From: Bacteroidales bacterium | Lineage (GTDB): Bacteria > Bacteroidota > Bacteroidia > Bacteroidales > UBA932 | Direction of reading: 5' to 3' | Length of the DNA: 5,143 nt | Assembly: GCA_016283985.1 (NCBI GenBank) | Contig: JAEENZ010000234.1 | Location: 1-5,143, forward strand | Shown here: in pieces, positions 1 to 5,143 of the stretch | How the letters are laid out: the number at the start of each line of letters is the position of its first letter | Numbering within the stretch: position 1 is the stretch's first letter | Position numbers and translations under genes: made by a program | The notes under the pieces: model-generated | What the model was told of the DNA's origin: nothing | Databases searched by the model: none | What the model saw: only the letters and a program-made list of their open reading frames with translations

Positions 1-2889
1 GAGAGCGCTGACGTAGAGGCGTGCACCCTTGATCTTGATCTGATCGAGAACCTTGGAAGGAACATTGTAGGAGAGGGTGACGTCTTTGATACGCAGGTAG
101 CTGCCGTCCTGGAGGAAGCGGGTGGAATACAGGGAGTGATAAACTCCGGGGTTCTGTGCCACGGGCTTGGGAGTAACTCCGGTGTCGCCGGGCTGCTTCC
201 AGTAATTGAGGGCTGCATTAGAAGTATTGGCGGTGAGGCTGTAACCATCATCCACATAGGAGTTGGAGCTCAGCACTTTGTTGCCGGTCACGAACTGGAA
301 GTACGCACCGAGGGTCCAGTTCCTCCAAGTGACGTTGGTATTGAAACCACCGGTCGCCTTAGGCTCAGGAGATCCATAATAGATGTAGCGAGCCTTGTTG
401 CGGTCGTTGGTAAGAGTGCCGTCTTCGGCCCACCAGAGACCATCACCGTTGGACGGGTTGACGCCGTACCAGTCGCGCAGATAGAATGTGTAGAGGCTGC
501 GGCCTTCGGTGATACGTACGCCGGTGCTGTCGTCGATACGGGAGTCGCTCGGGGTGAGGAACTCGTTACCGGCAAGGTCGAGCACGAGGGAACGGTTGAA
601 TGCGATGTTGAAACCTGCCGTCCAAGTGAAGTCTCCCTTGCGGAAGAGAACACCGTCGAGGAGGAGTTCGACACCCTTGTTCTGGATGGAACCAACGTTC
701 TTGGTGTTGCTGCCGAAACCGGTGGTGTAAGGCACCTGGGTTGCGAGGAGCATGTCGTCGGTAATACGGTTGTAGACGTCGACGCTACCGGTGAGGCGGT
801 CGTCGAAGAAGCCGAAGTCCAGACCAACGTTCCAGGTCTTGTTCAACTCCCAGGAGAGTTCAGGGTTGGCGGAACGGGAAGGAGCATATCCGATTGCACC
901 GTTGTTCTGCACGCTGGCGTAGGTGCCGTAGGCCCTGTAAGCTGCGATGTTGTTGTTACCGTTCACACCATAGGAAGCACGGAGCTTGGCCTGGCTGACT
1001 GTGCCGTTCAAGCCCTTGAGGAACTTCTCGTTTGCGATGTTCCAGCTACCGCCGACGGAGTAGAAGGTACCCCATTTGGTGTCTGCGCCGAAGAGGGAGC
1101 TACCGTCGGTACGGAGAGTCGCCTGGATTGAATACTTGTGGGCGAAGCTGTATTCAGCATAGCCGAAGTAAGACAGGAGAGTCTCTTCAGAGAAGCTGTA
1201 TTCGACCTCGTCGCTTGCCGCCGTTCCGGTGGTGTGGTAAGGAATGTTGGGATCAACGCCCGGGGAATAGCCGCCCAGAACCTTATAGGTCTCTGTCATG
1301 GCTTCCTGACCGGCCATTGCGCGAACGTGATGTTCACCGAAGGCCTTGTCGAAGGTGAGGGTGTTGGAAGTGGTGTAGCGGATATCGTTCGTGAAGAGCG
1401 AGTATGCCATGGTGGAGGTTGAACCTCTCAGCTTACTTCCGTTAGGGCTCCAGTACTGGCGGGAGTCCACAAGCAGGAACTCGACACCGTCGGTGGTCTT
1501 GAAGGTGAGGTAAGGGAGGATCTTCCACTCGAGATAGACACTGCCCTGCAGACGGTAATCCTTATCGTTATACTCATCGTTGCCAACGCCGAGAGGGTTG
1601 GTGCCGCTCATTTCGGAAATGTCGTAGTTGAGGGATCCGTCGTCGTTGTAAACCTTGTGCCAAGGCAGCGGATGCCACATTGCGAACTGAGGGTTGATGT
1701 AGTATGTGTTACCCATCTGAGGGGAATGGGAATCGGAATAGCTTACGTTAACCCTTGCGCCGGTCTTCAGGCTCTTGGTGAGCTGGCTGTCGGCATTCAC
1801 ACGTGCGGTGAAACGCTGGAAATCCAGGAAGTTGTACACACCCACGTTCTTGTGATATGAAAGGGAAGAATAGTAAGAAGACTTGTCGTTTCCGCCGGTA
1901 GCGTTCACCTCATATTCCTGGATGGAACCGATCCTGGTCAACTCTTTGTACCAGTTGGATGCTCCGTTCTCGAGGAGGGTGTAAGGGAAATACATGCTTC
2001 CGGTAGGATCGTCAGGATCCTGGCCGGCGTTGATGACAGCGGTACGCTTGTACTCGAGGGCCTCGAGTCCGGTGAGAGGACGGAGGTTGTTGTCGTTGGC
2101 AAGCTGCTGCACGCCGTACTTTGCACGTGCGGTGAACTTTGCCCTGCCGCTCTTACCGCTCTTGGTGGTGACGAGGATGACACCGTTTGCTGCGCGGGAA
2201 CCATAAATGGAAGCAGCTGCAGCATCCTTCAGCACGGTAATGCTCTCGATGTCGTTAGGATTGAGGAAGGTGGAAGATGAACCGCCACCGACACCCACAT
2301 CAGAAATCTGACGGAAGTCGCTGGCCATCATCGGAATACCGTCCACAACCCACAGAGGCTCGTTGCCTGCGGAGATGGATGAGGTACCACGCACGCGGAT
2401 GGTGGAGGTGGAACCAGGCTGGCCGGAACCCTGTGTCACGGAGACACCGGCAAGCTTACCGGCAAGCATCTTGTCGACAGAGGTGACCGGAGCGGATGCG
2501 ATCTCGTCGGACTTGAGGGTGGTGACGGAACCCGTGAGGGACTCCTTGCTCACCGTACCATAAGCCACGATGACTGCATCTTCAAGCTTGGTCGCGTCTT
2601 CTGCGAGGGTTACATTGATAACCGCCTTTCCATCAACGGGAATGAGCTGGTCTTTGTAACCGATGGAACTGAAGCGGAGGGACGCATTGGCGGGAACGGA
2701 AATGGTATATTCACCGTTCGCACCGGTTACGGTACCCTTCGTAGTACCATCAATGACTACACCCGCAGCGATTATCGGCTCCCCGGATTCATCGGACACG
2801 GTACCCTTCACAGTGATGTTCTGGGCAAGTGCCGCGAAACCTGAAAGCAGGATGGCTGCAGATGCAAGAAAGAGCTTAAATTTTCTCAT
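1..2889 (-). CDS. SusC/RagA-family TonB-linked outer membrane protein, 3' end cut off by window edge
   Basis: This is a TonB-dependent outer membrane importer of the SusC type, which normally works with a SusD-like surface lipoprotein to take up glycans, peptides or other large nutrients. The frame is open for 963 codons from ATG 2889 to base 1 with no stop. Residues 1-22 form a signal peptide (MRKFKLFLASAAILLSGFAA, then LA) with a likely cut before Gln23. Residues 26-97 look like a carboxypeptidase-regulatory-like beta-sandwich (VKGTVSDESGEPI). EDAVIVAYGTVSKESLTGSV (103-122) matches the conserved VVVGYG linker before the plug. The plug follows, with IRVRGTSS and the family signature DIESITVLKDAAAASIYGSR (213-232), then ANGVILVTTKSG. 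The remainder is beta-barrel, ending at GARLYVSALS. Family members are usually about 1000-1100 aa, so only some tens of residues are missing. The start is fixed by the signal peptide and an in-frame TAA at 2905-2907. Lys is nearly always AAG and Thr mostly ACC, a biased codon use that suggests high expression. The substrate cannot be told from sequence. Family confidence is very high. Confidence 0.96.
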   Translation of the reverse strand, partial: MRKFKLFLASAAILLSGFAALAQNITVKGTVSDESGEPIIAAGVVIDGTTKGTVTGANGEYTISVPANASLRFSSIGYKDQLIPVDGKAVINVTLAEDATKLEDAVIVAYGTVSKESLTGSVTTLKSDEIASAPVTSVDKMLAGKLAGVSVTQGSGQPGSTSTIRVRGTSSISAGNEPLWVVDGIPMMASDFRQISDVGVGGGSSSTFLNPNDIESITVLKDAAAASIYGSRAANGVILVTTKSGKSGRAKFTARAKYGVQQLANDNNLRPLTGLEALEYKRTAVINAGQDPDDPTGSMYFPYTLLENGASNWYKELTRIGSIQEYEVNATGGNDKSSYYSSLSYHKNVGVYNFLDFQRFTARVNADSQLTKSLKTGARVNVSYSDSHSPQMGNTYYINPQFAMWHPLPWHKVYNDDGSLNYDISEMSGTNPLGVGNDEYNDKDYRLQGSVYLEWKILPYLTFKTTDGVEFLLVDSRQYWSPNGSKLRGSTSTMAYSLFTNDIRYTTSNTLTFDKAFGEHHVRAMAGQEAMTETYKVLGGYSPGVDPNIPYHTTGTAASDEVEYSFSEETLLSYFGYAEYSFAHKYSIQATLRTDGSSLFGADTKWGTFYSVGGSWNIANEKFLKGLNGTVSQAKLRASYGVNGNNNIAAYRAYGTYASVQNNGAIGYAPSRSANPELSWELNKTWNVGLDFGFFDDRLTGSVDVYNRITDDMLLATQVPYTTGFGSNTKNVGSIQNKGVELLLDGVLFRKGDFTWTAGFNIAFNRSLVLDLAGNEFLTPSDSRIDDSTGVRITEGRSLYTFYLRDWYGVNPSNGDGLWWAEDGTLTNDRNKARYIYYGSPEPKATGGFNTNVTWRNWTLGAYFQFVTGNKVLSSNSYVDDGYSLTANTSNAALNYWKQPGDTGVTPKPVAQNPGVYHSLYSTRFLQDGSYLRIKDVTLSYNVPSKVLDQIKIKGARLYVSAL

Positions 2890-2915
2890 AAGCCATTTGA
2901 TTAATTAAACAATAA

Positions 2916-2933
2916 ACTATACTAACTATACTA
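2916..2933 (-). repeat. Perfect 9-bp tandem duplication upstream of the SusC-like gene
   Basis: On the minus strand the unit TAGTATAGT occurs twice with no gap, ending 27 nt before the receptor start codon. It lies in the likely 5' untranslated or core promoter region. It could be a binding site for a regulator, part of the promoter, or a simple slippage product. The sequence shows only the duplication; the role is unknown. Confidence 0.8.
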
Positions 2934-2947
2934 GTTGTCCGGTTTTT

Positions 2948-2963
2948 TATGCATACGCGCATA
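2948..2963. other. Small dyad (5-bp stem) in the SusC upstream region
   Basis: TATGC (2948-2952) and GCATA (2959-2963) are inverted copies around a 6-nt spacer, on either side of a GC-rich centre within AT-rich DNA. On the minus strand the stem is followed by six As rather than Ts, so it is not a terminator in the direction of the genes. It could be a protein-binding dyad or chance. Confidence 0.4.
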
Positions 2964-2964
2964 G

Positions 2965-2980
2965 GTACAAATAAGTACAA
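2965..2980 (-). repeat. Pair of TTGTAC repeats, one helical turn apart
   Basis: The minus strand reads TTGTAC, TTAT, TTGTAC, so identical hexamers begin 10 bp apart and would face the same side of the DNA helix. Because GTAC is itself a palindrome, the same bases also form an inverted repeat. This layout suits an operator or activator site about 75-90 bp before the receptor start codon. That function is an inference from position only. Confidence 0.5.
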
Positions 2981-3045
2981 TTGAGCCGGCAAGTTCGGAA
3001 AAAAATATTAGAAATCCAAACTTTTTATAAAGGAGAACGCCATTT

Positions 3046-3065
3046 AATGCCTTTTTAAGGGCATT
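3046..3065 (-). terminator. Possible weak or bidirectional terminator hairpin after thiN
   Basis: AATGCC (3046-3051) pairs with GGCATT (3060-3065) around an 8-nt loop, 7 nt past the thiN stop codon. The position is right for ending the atp-thiN transcript. However, on the minus strand the stem is followed by AAATGG, not a U-tract. The T-run lies on the plus strand (GGCATTTTTA), so the element looks better as a terminator for rightward, antisense transcription. The T7 stretch at 3005-2999 further downstream has no GC stem before it. Confidence 0.35.
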
Positions 3066-3072
3066 TTTACCC

Positions 3073-3717
3073 CTAATCAAGGAAGATAAGGGCGGGTGCG
3101 GGGTGATTGAAGCGGAGGGAAATCACGTCGGACGAGGCGCGGTTGAGCGTGCCCCGGAACCAGAAATCGAAGCGCACGCCATCGGTGGCCCACTGAAGGC
3201 CGGAGGAAGAAATCCGGAGCGTCCCGTCCGGAGAGAAAAGCGACACCTTGCGACCTTCGCCCACATGCAGGTCACAGCTGTCGGTAACGGCGAATGCGGT
3301 GTTGTAGTCGGACACCATGTCTAGGCGAATGCCGCGCGCCGAGAGTTCGTGCTCCTGCTCCCAGAACATGAGGTAGGAAAGGTTCCCAAGCGCATGGGCT
3401 TCACTCTTGCCCGTTGCGCCAAGTATATGGATATCAGTTACTTGCGGAAAGTTTTCGAGTAGCCAGAGAAAGGCCTTGTTCAGGTCGTTGTAGTCCTGTT
3501 CGTCCACCTTCACGGCCCGGCTCCCCAGAGCCTTGAGCCGAGCGGCCGGCAGCGAATCCATATCACCTACGACGGCAACGGGCTCAATGCCATGTTTCCG
3601 CAGATGCCTTAGCGAGGTAGCGCTGTCGCAGCAAACCACTACATCAGCTTTCCGAAGCAGCCAGAGCGGATATTCTTTACGGGGAAAGTCCCCGTTTGCA
3701 AGGATTACCGCCGTCAT
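3073..3717 (-). CDS. thiN: Thiamine pyrophosphokinase (thiamine diphosphokinase), diverged active-site motif
   Basis: This cytoplasmic enzyme would transfer pyrophosphate from ATP to thiamine, giving the cofactor thiamine diphosphate. At 214 aa it has the usual length. The N-terminal catalytic domain shows VVVCCDSAT (Asp31), VVGDMDS (Asp52, Asp54), EQDYNDLNKA (Asp75, Asp78) and ILGATGK (98-104). The C-terminal thiamine-binding part shows GLQW (173-176) and FRGTLNRA (188-194). Two points are odd. The family pattern G-x-x-G-x-R-x-D-H reads here as GATGKSEAH, with Ser105 for Arg and Ala107 for Asp; His108 is kept. The GTxNE motif reads GTLNR. The start is the ATG whose last base is 3715; it overlaps the atpG stop as ATGA, which implies translational coupling and makes thiN the last gene of the ATP synthase transcript. 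The fold assignment is firm; full catalytic activity is uncertain. Confidence 0.9.
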   Translation of the reverse strand: MTAVILANGDFPRKEYPLWLLRKADVVVCCDSATSLRHLRKHGIEPVAVVGDMDSLPAARLKALGSRAVKVDEQDYNDLNKAFLWLLENFPQVTDIHILGATGKSEAHALGNLSYLMFWEQEHELSARGIRLDMVSDYNTAFAVTDSCDLHVGEGRKVSLFSPDGTLRISSSGLQWATDGVRFDFWFRGTLNRASSDVISLRFNHPAPALIFLD

Positions 3718-4565
3718 TGCTGCGCTCCTCCTATAAGGTCGAGTATTTCGGATGTGATCTTCTGCTGACGCCCCTTGTTGTATTCAAGCGTGAGTTCCGC
3801 AAGCAGATCCTCGGCATTGTCCGACGCCGCCTGCATGGCCAGCGTGCGTGCCGCATGCTCCGCCGCTATCGAATCCAGCAGCACCGTATGGACCCTCAGC
3901 CGCATCACCTGCGGCAACAGCGTCGCGAGTATCTCCTCGCGCGATGGTTCGAGGATGTAGTCAGATTCCTTCGCTTCGCTCGGAATGACATTAGAAGCGA
4001 ACGGCAAGTACTGTTCCACCTGGACCTTCTGCGAAGCAGTGGAAACGAAGTGATTGTATATCAGAAGGATACGGCTGTAGCGGCCGGAATCGAAGGCATC
4101 TATGAGGGTCTGAGCGAACGCGGCAGATTTCTCGAAGGTATTGCGCCCCACCAGGTCCGCATGGTCCTCCGGAGCAAATCCAGCCTTCCGCATCGCCTCC
4201 GCCATCTTCCGTCCCACCGAAATCACCTCAACGTCCCCTCCTCCCTTCCGGATCTCCGCAACCACCTCCTGCACCTTATGAATCACGTTGATGTTGAATC
4301 CCCCGCACAACGACGAATTGCTCGCCACCGCCACTATTCCCACCCTCTGATTTCCCTCTTCGGACACCGAGGAGTTGTCGAAAGTGCTGGCGGTAAGCAC
4401 GCACTCAAGCATCTGCGTCAACGCCTCGGTGTACGGCCTCGCGTTTTCCGCCGCCTGCTGCGCCTTGCGCAACTTGGCAGACGCAACCAGCTTCATCGCC
4501 GAAGTGATCTTCAGCGTGCTGCGAACCGACGCAATGTGATCCTTAACCTCCCGAAGCGAAGCCAT
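3714..4565 (-). CDS. atpG: F1 ATP synthase gamma subunit
   Basis: Gamma is the central rotor shaft of the F1Fo ATP synthase. Its N- and C-terminal helices form a coiled coil inside the alpha3beta3 ring and couple proton flow to ATP synthesis at the inner membrane. The 283-aa product has the usual length. The N-terminal helix contains VRSTLKITSAMKLVASAKLR (14-33), the Rossmann-like middle has SNSSLCGGFN (82-91), and the C-terminal helix carries SEHAAR-type AAEHAARTLAMQAASDNA (234-251) and LEYNKGRQQKITSEILDLIG (260-279). It starts 5 nt after the atpA stop; the start codon is supported by the standard N-terminus MASLREVKDHI. A TAAGG stretch at the atpA stop might serve as a weak ribosome site. 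The 3' end overlaps thiN by 4 nt. Residues 193-203 (VIPSEAKESDY) are encoded by a 30-bp palindromic repeat-like element lying in a loop that varies between species. No frameshift is present, and the subunit looks functional. Confidence 0.98.
   Translation of the reverse strand: MASLREVKDHIASVRSTLKITSAMKLVASAKLRKAQQAAENARPYTEALTQMLECVLTASTFDNSSVSEEGNQRVGIVAVASNSSLCGGFNINVIHKVQEVVAEIRKGGGDVEVISVGRKMAEAMRKAGFAPEDHADLVGRNTFEKSAAFAQTLIDAFDSGRYSRILLIYNHFVSTASQKVQVEQYLPFASNVIPSEAKESDYILEPSREEILATLLPQVMRLRVHTVLLDSIAAEHAARTLAMQAASDNAEDLLAELTLEYNKGRQQKITSEILDLIGGAQQ
3960..3989 (-). repeat. Palindromic repeat-like element embedded in frame in atpG
   Basis: On the minus strand GTCATTCC (3989-3982) is followed by a 12-nt centre, GAGCGAAGCGAA, and then by GGAATCTGAC (3969-3960). 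The arms GTC-ATTCC and GGAAT-(CT)-GAC are inverted copies with a 2-nt bulge. From memory, DNA of this type (ATTCCGAGCGAAGCGAAGGAAT) is a dispersed intergenic repeat in many Bacteroidota and some other genomes. It is often mistranslated in databases as peptides such as VIPSEAKD or HSERSEE. Here it lies inside a gene, is exactly 30 bp so keeps the frame, and encodes V193 to Y203 of gamma. Only one copy is in this window, so its repeat status rests on recall rather than on the sequence shown. Confidence 0.65.
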
Positions 4566-4570
4566 ATACC

Positions 4571-5143
4571 TTATGCGTTAATCTGCGATACTACCTCGGC
4601 GGCGACCTTCGTCAGCACCGCCTCGACGTCGGAATCGATCTTTCCGGAAGCCAGCGTATCCAGCACATCCGCGTGCGAAGCGCGCATCCTGTCCAAGAAA
4701 AGTCCCTCGAACTCGGACACCTTCTCCAGAGGGATGTCCGCCATGAGGGCGTGCGTGCCACAGAAGAGGACTGCCACCTGCTCGCCCACGGGCATAGGTG
4801 CGTACTGCGGCTGGATAAGCAGACGGTTGTTCTTGCGCCCTTTGTCCAGGGTCTGAGCCGTCACCTTGTCCATATCGGAAGAGAACTTGCTGAACGCCTC
4901 CAGCTCGTTGTACTGCGCCTGGTCTATCTTAAGCGTGCCCGCCACCTTCTTCATCGATTTCACCTGGGCAGAGCCACCCACTCGGGAAACCGAAATACCC
5001 ACGTTGATAGCTGGGCGGAATCCCTGGTTAAAGAGCGAACTTTCCAGGTAAATCTGCCCGTCGGTGATGGAAATCACGTTCGTAGGAATATAGGCTGAGA
5101 CATCACCAGCTTGCGTTTCGATGATAGTGAGAGCCGTGAGCGA
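4571..5143 (-). CDS. atpA: F1 ATP synthase alpha subunit, C-terminal 190 residues (5' end beyond window)
   Basis: Alpha is the non-catalytic nucleotide-binding subunit of the F1 hexamer. The open frame enters from the right edge with SLTALTIIETQAGDVSAYIP, then TNVISITDGQIYLES, which is the end of the nucleotide-binding domain. RPAINVGISVSRVGG follows; its Arg (codon 4982-4984) matches the arginine finger that reaches into the beta catalytic site. The rest is the helical C-terminal domain (QYNELEAFSKFSSDMDK, then APMPVGEQVAVLF), ending in VVSQINA and TAA. The true start is outside the window; the GTG at 5077 is an internal Val codon, not a start. A small oddity is Thr in place of the near-universal Pro of SLTALPIIET. 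The gene is followed after 5 nt by atpG, the usual A-G order of the F1 genes. Confidence 0.98.
   Translation of the reverse strand, partial: SLTALTIIETQAGDVSAYIPTNVISITDGQIYLESSLFNQGFRPAINVGISVSRVGGSAQVKSMKKVAGTLKIDQAQYNELEAFSKFSSDMDKVTAQTLDKGRKNNRLLIQPQYAPMPVGEQVAVLFCGTHALMADIPLEKVSEFEGLFLDRMRASHADVLDTLASGKIDSDVEAVLTKVAAEVVSQINA

Larger units (their letters stand above)
2890..3072 (-). promoter_or_regulatory. AT-rich intergenic control region upstream of the SusC-like gene
   Basis: This 183-bp gap lies between the thiN stop and the receptor start and is much richer in A and T than the genes on either side. Read on the minus strand it contains, in order, a hairpin just after thiN, a T7 run (2999-3005), two TTGTAC copies, a dyad, a 9-bp tandem repeat, and an A/T-rich start region without a clear Shine-Dalgarno. 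The last point is common in Bacteroidota. I infer that the receptor promoter lies here because the neighbouring gene is of a different functional class and the gap is large for this gene cluster. No good match to the Bacteroidota promoter (TTTG near -33, TAnnTTTG near -7) was found. The nearest candidate is TTTG at 2968-2971 followed 18 nt later by TAAAAAAC, which is weak. No TPP riboswitch motifs were recognised. Confidence 0.55.

Noticed and set aside
288..827. Minus-strand 179-codon frame rich in Ser and Thr
   Set aside because: It is a shifted frame within the SusC-like gene; the low-complexity Ser/Thr content comes from that gene's biased codons.
136..1131. Plus-strand open frame of 331 codons opposite the SusC-like gene
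   Set aside because: It is in exact codon register with the receptor gene on the other strand, so it stays open simply because that gene rarely uses TTA, CTA and TCA codons. The product resembles no family, while the sense strand is an unambiguous SusC.
3017..3024. AAAGTTTG on the minus strand, one mismatch from the TAnnTTTG promoter element
   Set aside because: No TTTG is found at the proper distance upstream, and the site is about 130 nt from the receptor start.
3008..3043. Minus-strand 11-codon ORF (MAFSFIKSLDF) between thiN and the receptor gene
   Set aside because: It is too short to distinguish from chance and has no supporting context.
2890..3072. TPP riboswitch between thiN and the TonB-dependent receptor
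   Set aside because: Considered because thiN sits next to an importer gene, but the conserved CUGAGA and related TPP-sensing motifs are not present. The importer is a general SusC type with no visible link to thiamine.
4551..4562. Possible second copy of the GAAGCGAAG repeat core near the atpG start
   Set aside because: Only about nine bases match and the ATTCC/GGAAT arms are missing. The bases encode the conserved gamma N-terminus, so the similarity is most likely chance.
3696..4856. Plus-strand open frame of 386 codons across atpG and atpA
   Set aside because: It lies antisense to two clearly conserved ATP synthase genes, is rich in Arg, His and Leu as antisense translations often are, and shows no recognisable domain.

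Overview
The window is a piece of a Bacteroidota (probably Bacteroidales) chromosome, with every convincing gene on the minus strand. Three things point to this phylum. There is a SusC/RagA-type TonB-dependent outer membrane protein, a family essentially restricted to it. The ATP synthase subunits have Bacteroidales-like sequences. The start regions are AT-rich and lack strong Shine-Dalgarno sites. The genes are moderately GC-rich, whereas the one real intergenic gap is clearly AT-rich.

Read in the direction of transcription (right to left), the window opens with the last 190 codons of atpA (F1 ATP synthase alpha). After a 5-nt gap comes the complete atpG (gamma, 283 aa). Its TGA stop overlaps the ATG of a 214-aa thiamine pyrophosphokinase (thiN) in an ATGA junction. 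These three genes look like the tail of the F1Fo ATP synthase transcript, with thiN added at the end. A small hairpin follows the thiN stop codon. A 183-bp AT-rich gap then carries several short repeats and a dyad, and probably holds the promoter and control region of the next gene. The rest of the window is a SusC-like receptor of at least 963 residues. It starts at 2889 with a signal peptide and runs off the left edge, lacking only its last few beta-strands. A SusD-like partner would be expected beyond that edge but is not visible.

The genes are not one pathway. atpA and atpG build the rotary ATP synthase. ThiN makes thiamine diphosphate using ATP. The SusC-like protein is a nutrient importer of unknown substrate in the outer membrane. 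No thiamine (TPP) riboswitch was found before the receptor, so the neighbourhood alone does not make it a thiamine transporter.

No novel multi-gene system is visible. The two observations most worth following are a 30-bp palindromic repeat-like element read in frame inside atpG, where it supplies part of a variable loop of the gamma subunit, and a thiamine pyrophosphokinase whose normally conserved G-x-x-G-x-R-x-D-H motif has lost the Arg and the Asp.
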